Assembly (NCBI GenBank): GCA_947475795.1
Contig: CANJOX010000248.1
Span: forward strand, 1-5,351
DNA length: 5,351 nt
Direction of reading: 5' to 3'
Origin: Gemmatimonadota bacterium
GTDB taxonomy: Bacteria; Gemmatimonadota; Gemmatimonadetes; Gemmatimonadales; Gemmatimonadaceae
Shown here: in pieces, positions 1 through 5,351 of the stretch
Layout: the number at the start of each line of letters is the position of its first letter
How positions within the stretch are numbered: the stretch's first letter is position 1
The notes under the pieces: model-generated
What the model was told of the DNA's origin: nothing
Database searches by the model: none
Seen by the model: only the letters and a program-made list of their open reading frames with translations
Made by a program: the position numbers and the translations under genes

Positions 1-649
1 CCACCGCCGCCGCGTCGTCAAACCGCGAGCGCGCCGGCGCCCCGCCGCCGCGCACCGCGAAGGCCGGCCCCTGCCCGCCACGGGGACCGTTGGGATTGGG
101 GAGCAGCACCACGAAGCGTCCCGCGGCATCGGCCGAGGAGATCTGCGTCGTGGAGTCGCCCTGCGTCCCGCCGAAAATCACCTCCGCGCCGGCAATGACA
201 CGCGGGGCGCGCGTCCCCGGTACGGCCACGAAATCGGTGTTCCACGCGATCGGGTTGCCGTCCACCGTCAACCGCGAATGCTCGGTGAACTTGCGCAGGT
301 GGTACGGCAGCACCTGGAAATACGTGCCGTTGTCACCGGCGGGGAGCAGCCCCAGCCGCTTCACCTCGGCGGCGATCAGATCGGTTCCCTTCCGGTTGCC
401 GACGCGGCCCACCTGGCGGCCGAGCATGGAGTCGTCAGCGAACTGATACAGGCGAATCTGCAGGTCGCGGACGGTGATCGCGGCGGCCGTGGGCGCGGGC
501 TTCACCGTGGCGGGATTGCCGTACTGGTTGGTTTTCGCGGCCCCCTGGGCCGACAGCGGGACCGCGGGCGCCGCCGAGACCAGCGCGCACACCAGCGCCG
601 TCACGGTCAGCGGGGCGAGGGACGTAGGGGCGAACCCGACGGACGGCAT
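1..649 (-). CDS. Secreted M28-family metallopeptidase, N-terminal part (partial, runs off left edge)
   Basis: Reading leftward from the ATG at 649-647, 216 codons are open to the window edge, so only the front of the protein is present. Residues 1-34 form an Ala/Val/Leu-rich Sec signal peptide, with likely cleavage after LSA (34) before Gln-Gly. Residues 67-117 carry the signature of secreted M28 aminopeptidases: a DDSM-x-GR motif (72-78), GNRKGTDLIAAEVKRLGL (84-101) and PAGDNGTYFQVLP (103-115). Residues 125-200 look like the start of a protease-associated (PA) domain, including a GRFVVLLPNP strand. In this family the later catalytic domain binds two zinc ions and removes N-terminal residues from peptides; those His/Asp/Glu ligands are outside the window, so activity cannot be judged. 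A GGAG ribosome-binding site 5 nt upstream supports this start, and no in-frame start was found in the nearby upstream codons. The gene is divergent from the HEAT-cyclophilin gene. Family call is strong; exact substrate is unknown. Confidence 0.85.
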   Translation of the reverse strand, partial: MPSVGFAPTSLAPLTVTALVCALVSAAPAVPLSAQGAAKTNQYGNPATVKPAPTAAAITVRDLQIRLYQFADDSMLGRQVGRVGNRKGTDLIAAEVKRLGLLPAGDNGTYFQVLPYHLRKFTEHSRLTVDGNPIAWNTDFVAVPGTRAPRVIAGAEVIFGGTQGDSTTQISSADAAGRFVVLLPNPNGPRGGQGPAFAVRGGGAPARSRFDDAAAV

Positions 650-758
650 GGAGGCTCCAGAGAGGAAAGAGGAAACACACGGGGCTGCGGGAGAATACGT
701 CACGCGCCCGTGCAGTGTTCGCGGGGGCCACGCATATTGGGCGTCGACCCTCTTCCGG
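650..758. promoter_or_regulatory. Divergent intergenic region, presumed to hold both promoters
   Basis: This 109-bp gap separates two divergent genes and must drive at least the rightward pair unless transcription starts inside a neighbour. Candidate -10 elements are weak. On the minus strand TATTCT (697-692) is followed by the pyrimidine-rich leader and GGAG site of the M28 gene. On the plus strand CATATT (733-738) would place a transcript start about 10-15 nt before the ATG at 759, leaving almost no leader. Neither has a convincing -35 partner at 16-18 nt, and I see no clear operator palindrome. The role is inferred mainly from gene layout. Confidence 0.35.
655..658 (-). promoter_or_regulatory. 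Ribosome-binding site of the M28 peptidase gene
   Basis: On the minus strand the sequence reads GGAG, then 5 nt, then ATG (649-647). It is the only clear Shine-Dalgarno-like motif I could place at a gene start in this window, and it fixes the start of the peptidase. A pyrimidine-rich leader lies just upstream of it on the same strand (about 660-672). Confidence 0.6.
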
Positions 759-2711
759 ATGTCCGCCATGTGGCTGTTGGTCCCGTTCCTTCTGCAGGCG
801 GCGCAGGCGCAGCCGCTGCCGCGCCCTGCCCTCCTTGACCTGCTCCGCGCGGAGCACGCGCGTGGCACCGATGCGCGCACCCTCGATGCCGCGCTGGACG
901 CCGCGCTGGTGGGGTCGGACACCGCGCTCCAGCGCGTGGCCGTCCGCGCGCTGGGGCGCATCGAGCAGCCGGCCCTCGCGCCTCGCGTGGTGCCCCTGTT
1001 GTCGTCCCCCGCGGTGAGCGTGCGCCGCGAGGCCGTGAATGCGCTGGGCCAGATGCGGGCGCGCACGGATCTCGCCGCGCGGCTGGCGAGCGAGCGCGAC
1101 CCCTCAGTGCGGGCCGTGCTGTATGAAACCGTGGGGCGCATCCCGGCCGACAGCACGACCGCCGCCGATGTCCGGCGCGCTACCGACGCGGCCACGGCAC
1201 GACTGCTTGTAACCGGCTTGGAGGAGCCCGATCCGATGGTACGCGCCGGTGCGGCCCGCGGACTCGAATCGCTGCTGCGCCGCACGGCGCGGATGCACGC
1301 CCCCGACGCGACGGTGCTGGGCGCCATCCGCGCGGCGGTGCGCACCTCGACAGCCTCCGACACACGCCAGTTGCTGCTGCTGGCACTCACGGCCGCGAGC
1401 GACCGGGACTCGGCCACCGTGACGATCGCGCTGCGCGACACCAGCGCGCAGGTACGCCGCGTGGCCGTGGCACTGGGGCGCCGCTGGACCGACGACGCCG
1501 CACCAATGGTGCGCTGGCAGGCGCTGCGCGTGGCGGGCACCTGCGCGCGCGCCACGGCCCACACCCGCGACAGCAGCGATCATGTGGCGCTGTTGGCCAT
1601 TGACCTCCTGGGCGAGCAGACGTGCACCGACGCGCCGTCGCTGGCGGCGCTCGAGGCCGCCGCCGCGCCGTCCACCTCGTGGCGGCATCAGGCGCACGCG
1701 GCGGTGGCGCTGGCCCGCGTGGCACCGGCGCGCGCCCGCGCCGTGCTGCCGCGCTTGGCCGCCGCACGCACCTGGCAGGCGCGCGTGTACGCGGCGCAGG
1801 TGGCGCGCGTGGTGCAGGACAGCGCCACGTTGCGCCAGCTCGCGACCGATGCCGAGCCGAACGTCGCCATCGCGGCCATGCACACCACCGCCCATGCGCT
1901 GCGCGCACTGGAGGGGACGCATGCCGGTCTCGCCTTGGCGGCGGCCACCTTCCTGAAAGGGTCACCCGCACTGGCCGCATCGCTGATGCCGTTGCGCGCG
2001 TCGTTCATGCGCTTCACGGCGATGGACCGGGTCACGCTGCGTGATCCCCGCATCGCGCTGCTGGAACGGCTCGGCGAGATCGCCGACGGCACCACCACGC
2101 CGTGGCTGTACGACCGGCTGCGCGACCGTGACCCGGCCGTGGCCGCCCTCGCCGCCCGCCTGCTCACCAGCCGCACCGGTGCACCCGTGGCACCGGTCAC
2201 CACGCGCTATGTGCCCGCCCCCTTCCCCGCCGCCGCGGAGTTCACGGGACTCGACGGCGCGACGGCCACCATGCGTCTTCGCGGTATCGGCACCGTGGAG
2301 ATCGCCCTGCGCTTTGACGACGCGCCGATGGCGGTCCACACCTTCGCCACGCTCGCCGACGCGGGGAAGTTCAACGGCCTCACGTTCCACCGCATCGTGC
2401 CGAACTTCGTGATCCAGGGCGGTAGTCCCGGGGCCGACGAATACGATCCGATCACCGACACCTTCATGCGCGACGAAGTTGGCCTCGCGCGCAACGCCCG
2501 CGGCAGCTTCGGCATCAGCACGCGCGGCCGCGATACCGGCGACGGACAGATCTACGTCAACCTCGTCGACAACATGCGCCTCGACCACGATTACACCGTG
2601 TTCGCCAACGTCACGCGCGGGCTCGACCTGATCGATCGTGTGCAGGAAGGCGACGTGATCGAGTCGATCACCGTGCGCCGCGCCACCACATCCACTCCCC
2701 GCCGTCCGTGA
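759..2711 (+). CDS. Exported HEAT-repeat protein with C-terminal cyclophilin-type peptidyl-prolyl cis-trans isomerase domain
   Basis: A 650-residue protein from the ATG at 759. Residues 1-17 (MSAMWLLVPFLLQAAQA) form a short signal peptide with an AQA cleavage motif, so the protein probably acts outside the cytoplasmic membrane. Residues about 25-472 are an alpha-solenoid of HEAT/ARM-like helical pairs, for example VAVRALGRIEQPALAPRVVP near 58-77, VSVRREAVNALGQM near 85-98 and VRRVAVALGRRW near 232-243; such scaffolds usually bind proteins. Residues about 503-648 are a cyclophilin domain, which catalyses isomerisation of Xaa-Pro bonds. Visible landmarks are FHR (543-545), NFVIQGG (549-555), Gln597 and DYTVFANV (611-618). 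Compared with human cyclophilin A, Arg55, Phe60, Gln63 and Gln111 are kept (Arg545, Phe550, Gln553, Gln597), but Trp121 is Arg607 and His126 is Tyr612, as in many divergent bacterial members. The frame stays open further upstream, even to an ATG at 648, but only the 759 start (or 768) puts the signal peptide at the N-terminus. No good ribosome-binding site precedes it. The stop overlaps the next gene's start, implying an operon. Confidence 0.88.
   Translation: MSAMWLLVPFLLQAAQAQPLPRPALLDLLRAEHARGTDARTLDAALDAALVGSDTALQRVAVRALGRIEQPALAPRVVPLLSSPAVSVRREAVNALGQMRARTDLAARLASERDPSVRAVLYETVGRIPADSTTAADVRRATDAATARLLVTGLEEPDPMVRAGAARGLESLLRRTARMHAPDATVLGAIRAAVRTSTASDTRQLLLLALTAASDRDSATVTIALRDTSAQVRRVAVALGRRWTDDAAPMVRWQALRVAGTCARATAHTRDSSDHVALLAIDLLGEQTCTDAPSLAALEAAAAPSTSWRHQAHAAVALARVAPARARAVLPRLAAARTWQARVYAAQVARVVQDSATLRQLATDAEPNVAIAAMHTTAHALRALEGTHAGLALAAATFLKGSPALAASLMPLRASFMRFTAMDRVTLRDPRIALLERLGEIADGTTTPWLYDRLRDRDPAVAALAARLLTSRTGAPVAPVTTRYVPAPFPAAAEFTGLDGATATMRLRGIGTVEIALRFDDAPMAVHTFATLADAGKFNGLTFHRIVPNFVIQGGSPGADEYDPITDTFMRDEVGLARNARGSFGISTRGRDTGDGQIYVNLVDNMRLDHDYTVFANVTRGLDLIDRVQEGDVIESITVRRATTSTPRRP
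2708..2711 (+). other. GTGA stop/start overlap coupling the two rightward genes
   Basis: The TGA ending the HEAT-cyclophilin gene (2709-2711) overlaps the GTG start (2708-2710) of the propeller-GGT gene. No Shine-Dalgarno-like motif lies in the preceding 20 nt, which is C-rich. The arrangement fits translational reinitiation by ribosomes finishing the upstream gene, giving coordinated output of the two proteins. GTG is chosen because a hydrophobic signal peptide follows at once and I saw no ATG, GTG or TTG in the preceding in-frame codons that I read (back to about 2675). Confidence 0.7.
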
Positions 2712-5351
2712 TCCTTCCGTCGATTCTCTCGCCGCTGCTGCTCGCGGCGTCGCTGGCCACGCAGGCAACCGTCCAGCCGGACAGCACGGGGCTTCGCGGC
2801 GCGCGTCAGCCGGCGGTGTCGTCCAGTGGCGCCCTTGTATTCGCCCACGACGGTCAGCTGTATCTGCAGCGTGCGCCCGGTGCGGCGGCGGTGCGCCTCA
2901 CCAGCGGATCGGCGTGGCATCGCGATCCCGCCTGGACCGCCGACGGCAGCGCCATCGTGTACGCGTCGGATTCCACCGGCAACTACGACCTCTGGCGTAT
3001 GCCCGTGGGCACGACCGGCGCTGCGGTACGACTCACCACCAGTGCGGCGCATGAGATGGCACCGAGTGTCGGCCCCGATGGCCGGATCGCCTTCGTGCGG
3101 GGCAGCGGAGGCGCCACGCGGGTGTGGCTGCGTGATGCCGACGGCACCGAGAAGCGTCTCTCGAGCACCGAGCAGACGGAGCGCGCCCCGAAGCTGTCGC
3201 CCGATGGCACGCGCATCGCTTTCATCGTGATCACCGAAGCGGGGCGCCGCGTGCTCGTGCGCCCGGTGGCGAATGGTACGTCGACCACGGCGAGCAGCGA
3301 TGCCACGGTGGAGGCGCTCGACTGGTCGCCCGATGGGCGACTCGCGATCTCGGTGCGCAGCGGCGTGTACGCCGTGGCGCCGGATGGCGCGTACAGCAAT
3401 CTCGTGTCGAAGACGCACGGCGACGTGGACTGGTCGCCCGACGGCACGCTCATCACGATCGCCGAATATGCCGAGGTCGTGGTGAGCTACAACGGCGATC
3501 CCGATCGTGGACTCGACCGCAGCGCCACCGAGCGGTTTGTCGGCACGACGTCACCCGCGAGCGGTGGCATGATGGTCCGGGTGCCCGCACCGGCCGCACC
3601 CGATGCCGGTCGTGCGGCCGCGGTGACGTCGGTGCCGGACAGCCGCGCCGAACGCAACGCGGCCGCCTTCGACCGACTGTGGGAGCGGCTGGCGCGCACG
3701 TATTTCAGCGGAGCCGACGCGGCCTCGCGTCGCGCGCAGTGGGAGGCCGTTCGTGCATCGCATCGGCCGCGCGCGATCGCGGCCACCGATGACCGCATGC
3801 TGCAGCAGGTGCTCTACGACGCGCAACAGGCGCGCCCGGCGCTGCGCGCCGATGCGACGGGACGCGCGGCGGTGTCGAGCGCCCATCCGGTCTCCACTGA
3901 AGCGGGGCTCGAGATCATGCGCCGCGGCGGCAACGTGATCGACGCCGCCGTGGCCGTCAGCTTTGCCCTCGGCGTGGTCGAACCCGATGCCAGCGGCATC
4001 GCGGGTTACGGAGAAATGGTGATCGCGCTCAAGGGCCGCGCCGCGCCCACCGTGATCGAGTTCATGAGCCGCGTGCCCGAAGAGGGGGGCCTCACGAACA
4101 CGTCGCTGCTGGTGAACGGACGCTACCCCAGCGACGGCCCGGTGCTGGTGAACGTGCCGGGCACCGTGGCCGGCATGTACACCGCCTGGCAGAAATACGG
4201 CAGCAAGAAGGTGCCGTGGGCCGACCTGCTGGCCCCGGCCATTCGCGCGGCGCGCAACGGCTACGAAGTGAGTCAGGGACTCGCCACCACGCTGGCCACC
4301 GAACGCGAACACTTCGCCAAGTACGAAGGCAGCCGCGCGCTGTTCTTCCGCAACGGACACCCGCTCGTGGCCGGAGACTCGCTCAAGAATCCCGATCTCG
4401 CCTGGGTACTCGAGCAGATCGCCGCCAAGGGGGCCGACGGTTTCTACAAGGGCGAGGTGGCGGCGAAGTGGGTGAACGACATTCGCGGCAAGGGCAACGC
4501 GATGAAGCTGTCGGATCTCGCGCGCTACTTCGCCCCCGAACGCGAATCCATCAGCGGCACCTATCGCAACTACACGATCTACTCGAGCGCACCGCCGGTG
4601 AGCGGTGGCGCGGAACTGGTGGCGCGACTCAATCTGCTGGAGCAGTCGCCTGCGCCGTCGCTGACGGCCAAACGTTACACCGACGATCCGGCGTCGCTGC
4701 ACGCCGCGCTCTCGGCGTGGTTCCTGGTGCCGTCGTCGCGCAATCGCATCGCCGATCCAGCCATGTGGCCGATCGATGTGGCGCCCATCGTGGACAAGGA
4801 TACGGCGCGCCTGCGCTGGCGCTGCTTCGATGCCGACAAGGCGCTCACGCCGGCGTCGGTGCGCGGTGATACGCTGCCCTGCTTGCCGAAGGCGACTCCC
4901 ACGGTGGTGCCGGCCAAGCCGGCCAACTCGCCGCTCGACGTCCCGGCGGCGGAATCGCCGTGCGGCGACGAACACGCCGCCGAGATGACCGTCTGCCACG
5001 CGGCCGGCACGACGTCGTTTGCCGTCGCCGACAACGACGGAAACGCCGTGTCGGTCACGCAAACGCTCGGCACGTGGGGCGGCAACTTCTACGTGACGCC
5101 GGGGCTCGGCTTCCTGAGCAACGACAAGCTCACGAGCTACGGCACCGACCCCACGCAGTACGGCTCGCGCCTCCCCTTCGCGCGTCACGGCAGCACGCTT
5201 GCCCCCACGATCGCCTACAAGAACGGCAAGCCGTTCGTCGCGGTGGGAGCCGCCGGCAACGCGTGGATCACCTCGGCGGTGTACCAGACACTGCTCGGTG
5301 TGCTCGACTACAACCTGGGGCCGCAGGCCGCACTGGAGTTGCCGCGCTATC
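2708..5351 (+). CDS. Secreted beta-propeller / tricorn C1-like / gamma-glutamyltransferase fusion protein (partial, runs off right edge)
   Basis: At least 881 residues, all in one frame. Residues 1-20 (start codon, then ILPSILSPLLLAASLATQA) form a signal peptide. Residues about 35-270 are a TolB/tricorn-like propeller of roughly six blades; PD40 motifs of the type 'P.WSPDG..IAF' start near 74, 119, 161, 204 and 240. Residues about 320-370 (FDRLWERL at 321-328, QWEAVRASHRP at 344-354, then a TDD helix) resemble the C1 helical segment that precedes the PDZ-protease half in tricorn/S41 enzymes. From about 386 the protein is a GGT-family Ntn-hydrolase: SSAHPVSTEAGLEIMRRGGN (390-409), DAAVAVSFALGVVEPDASG (411-429), and GTTSFAVADNDGNAVSVTQT (767-786), with Thr768 as predicted self-cleavage nucleophile. 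STLAPT (829-834) and GAAGN (847-851) follow. The family moves gamma-glutamyl groups from glutathione-like compounds to water or amino acids. Key substrate-binding residues are changed here, so 'GGT-like' is safer than a firm activity. Judging by the family, about 50-70 residues are missing at the C-terminus. Confidence 0.85.
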   Translation, partial: MILPSILSPLLLAASLATQATVQPDSTGLRGARQPAVSSSGALVFAHDGQLYLQRAPGAAAVRLTSGSAWHRDPAWTADGSAIVYASDSTGNYDLWRMPVGTTGAAVRLTTSAAHEMAPSVGPDGRIAFVRGSGGATRVWLRDADGTEKRLSSTEQTERAPKLSPDGTRIAFIVITEAGRRVLVRPVANGTSTTASSDATVEALDWSPDGRLAISVRSGVYAVAPDGAYSNLVSKTHGDVDWSPDGTLITIAEYAEVVVSYNGDPDRGLDRSATERFVGTTSPASGGMMVRVPAPAAPDAGRAAAVTSVPDSRAERNAAAFDRLWERLARTYFSGADAASRRAQWEAVRASHRPRAIAATDDRMLQQVLYDAQQARPALRADATGRAAVSSAHPVSTEAGLEIMRRGGNVIDAAVAVSFALGVVEPDASGIAGYGEMVIALKGRAAPTVIEFMSRVPEEGGLTNTSLLVNGRYPSDGPVLVNVPGTVAGMYTAWQKYGSKKVPWADLLAPAIRAARNGYEVSQGLATTLATEREHFAKYEGSRALFFRNGHPLVAGDSLKNPDLAWVLEQIAAKGADGFYKGEVAAKWVNDIRGKGNAMKLSDLARYFAPERESISGTYRNYTIYSSAPPVSGGAELVARLNLLEQSPAPSLTAKRYTDDPASLHAALSAWFLVPSSRNRIADPAMWPIDVAPIVDKDTARLRWRCFDADKALTPASVRGDTLPCLPKATPTVVPAKPANSPLDVPAAESPCGDEHAAEMTVCHAAGTTSFAVADNDGNAVSVTQTLGTWGGNFYVTPGLGFLSNDKLTSYGTDPTQYGSRLPFARHGSTLAPTIAYKNGKPFVAVGAAGNAWITSAVYQTLLGVLDYNLGPQAALELPRY
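3656..3817 (+). other. Tricorn/S41 C1-like helical segment between the propeller and the GGT domain
   Basis: Codons about 317-370 of the fusion gene read as two or three amphipathic helices: FDRLWERLARTYF (321-333), QWEAVRASHRP (344-354) and a TDDRMLQQVLYDA stretch (360-372). In tricorn-like proteases and related S41 enzymes the corresponding pattern is F..W..(8-12)Y/F, then DW..(3-4)Y.P, then a TDDL-like helix, placed between propeller and protease. This is a by-eye pattern match, and the region is too short for certainty. It could instead be an unrelated helical linker. Confidence 0.45.
5009..5011 (+). other. Predicted autocatalytic cleavage point and nucleophile (Thr768) of the GGT domain
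   Basis: The codon ACG at 5009-5011 encodes Thr768 in GTTSFAVADNDGNAV, aligning with E. coli GGT Thr391 in TTHYSVVDKDGNAV. In the family the precursor cuts itself just before this residue, and the freed Thr becomes the N-terminal nucleophile of the small subunit. Thr786 (18 residues later) matches Thr409, a conserved active-site partner. The nearby canonical His of TTH is Ser770. Cleavage would leave propeller, C1-like segment and GGT large subunit as one chain. Confidence 0.7.

Noticed and set aside
474..758. Upstream extension of the HEAT-cyclophilin reading frame by 95 codons, including an ATG at 648 that shares CATG with the M28 start
   Set aside because: It overlaps the well-supported M28 coding region on the other strand, and the added residues show no domain. 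It would also bury the signal peptide. High GC content keeps frames open by chance.
650..758. Search for an operator palindrome, riboswitch or small RNA in the divergent region
   Set aside because: Only short chance dyads and GC-rich tracts were seen; nothing long or ordered enough to support.
2690..2720. Intergenic terminator between the two rightward genes
   Set aside because: The genes overlap by four bases, and no stem-loop followed by a T tract exists there.
1104..2768. Several antisense and alternative-frame open stretches across the HEAT-cyclophilin gene
   Set aside because: Compositionally biased products (Arg/Pro/Ala runs) without family signatures; shadows of the plus-strand gene.
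3569..3574. Double ATG (codons 288-289 of the fusion) as a possible separate start for the C1-GGT part
   Set aside because: Only a weak purine-rich stretch precedes it, no signal peptide follows, and the upstream propeller frame runs through without a stop. A single fused protein is simpler.
3480..3900. Possible frameshift or assembly join between the propeller and GGT parts
   Set aside because: Codon positions of recognisable residues on both sides fall in the same frame, and translation through the junction stays protein-like, including the C1-like helices. No sign of a shift.
3551..5188. Long antisense open frame of 545 codons opposite the GGT domain
   Set aside because: Its translation is Arg/His/Gly-rich and low in recognisable motifs, as expected from the complement of a GC-rich gene. 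The plus strand has unmistakable GGT motifs over the same span.

Overview
This is a very GC-rich window with G/C-dominated third codon positions, in which open shadow frames are abundant. It is densely coding and holds three genes, all apparently encoding exported proteins. The base composition, signal peptides ending in Ala-Gln motifs, a secreted M28 peptidase with the 'DDSM.GR' N-terminal signature, a HEAT-cyclophilin protein and a tricorn/TolB-type propeller suggest a Gemmatimonadota-like soil or aquatic bacterium. Acidobacteriota or Myxococcota are alternatives. No rRNA or marker gene is present, so this placement is an inference.

Layout. Positions 1-649 (minus strand) hold the first 216 codons of an M28-family secreted metallopeptidase; the zinc-binding catalytic part lies off the left edge. 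A 109-bp divergent intergenic region (650-758) separates it from a rightward pair of genes. The first of these (759-2711) encodes a 650-residue exported protein: an N-terminal HEAT/ARM-type alpha-solenoid followed by a C-terminal cyclophilin-type peptidyl-prolyl isomerase domain. Its stop codon overlaps the GTG start of the next gene (shared GTGA, 2708-2711). That second gene runs off the right edge and encodes at least 881 residues: signal peptide, TolB/tricorn-like PD40 beta-propeller, a short helical segment resembling the tricorn/S41 C1 core, and then a gamma-glutamyltransferase (GGT) Ntn-hydrolase domain. All parts are in one uninterrupted reading frame.

The most unusual item is this last protein. 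It looks like the front half of a tricorn-type S41 protease with its PDZ-protease half replaced by a GGT. The GGT keeps the self-processing threonine (Thr768) and several active-site neighbours. By my manual alignment it lacks the Arg and Asp that hold the alpha-carboxylate and alpha-amino groups of the gamma-glutamyl substrate, and one oxyanion-loop glycine is Asn. A plausible reading is a secreted amidase or acyltransferase with altered substrate choice, made with a folding factor and beside a secreted aminopeptidase: an envelope or extracellular peptide-processing neighbourhood. That functional link is inference. No RNA genes, mobile elements, CRISPR arrays or convincing terminators were seen.
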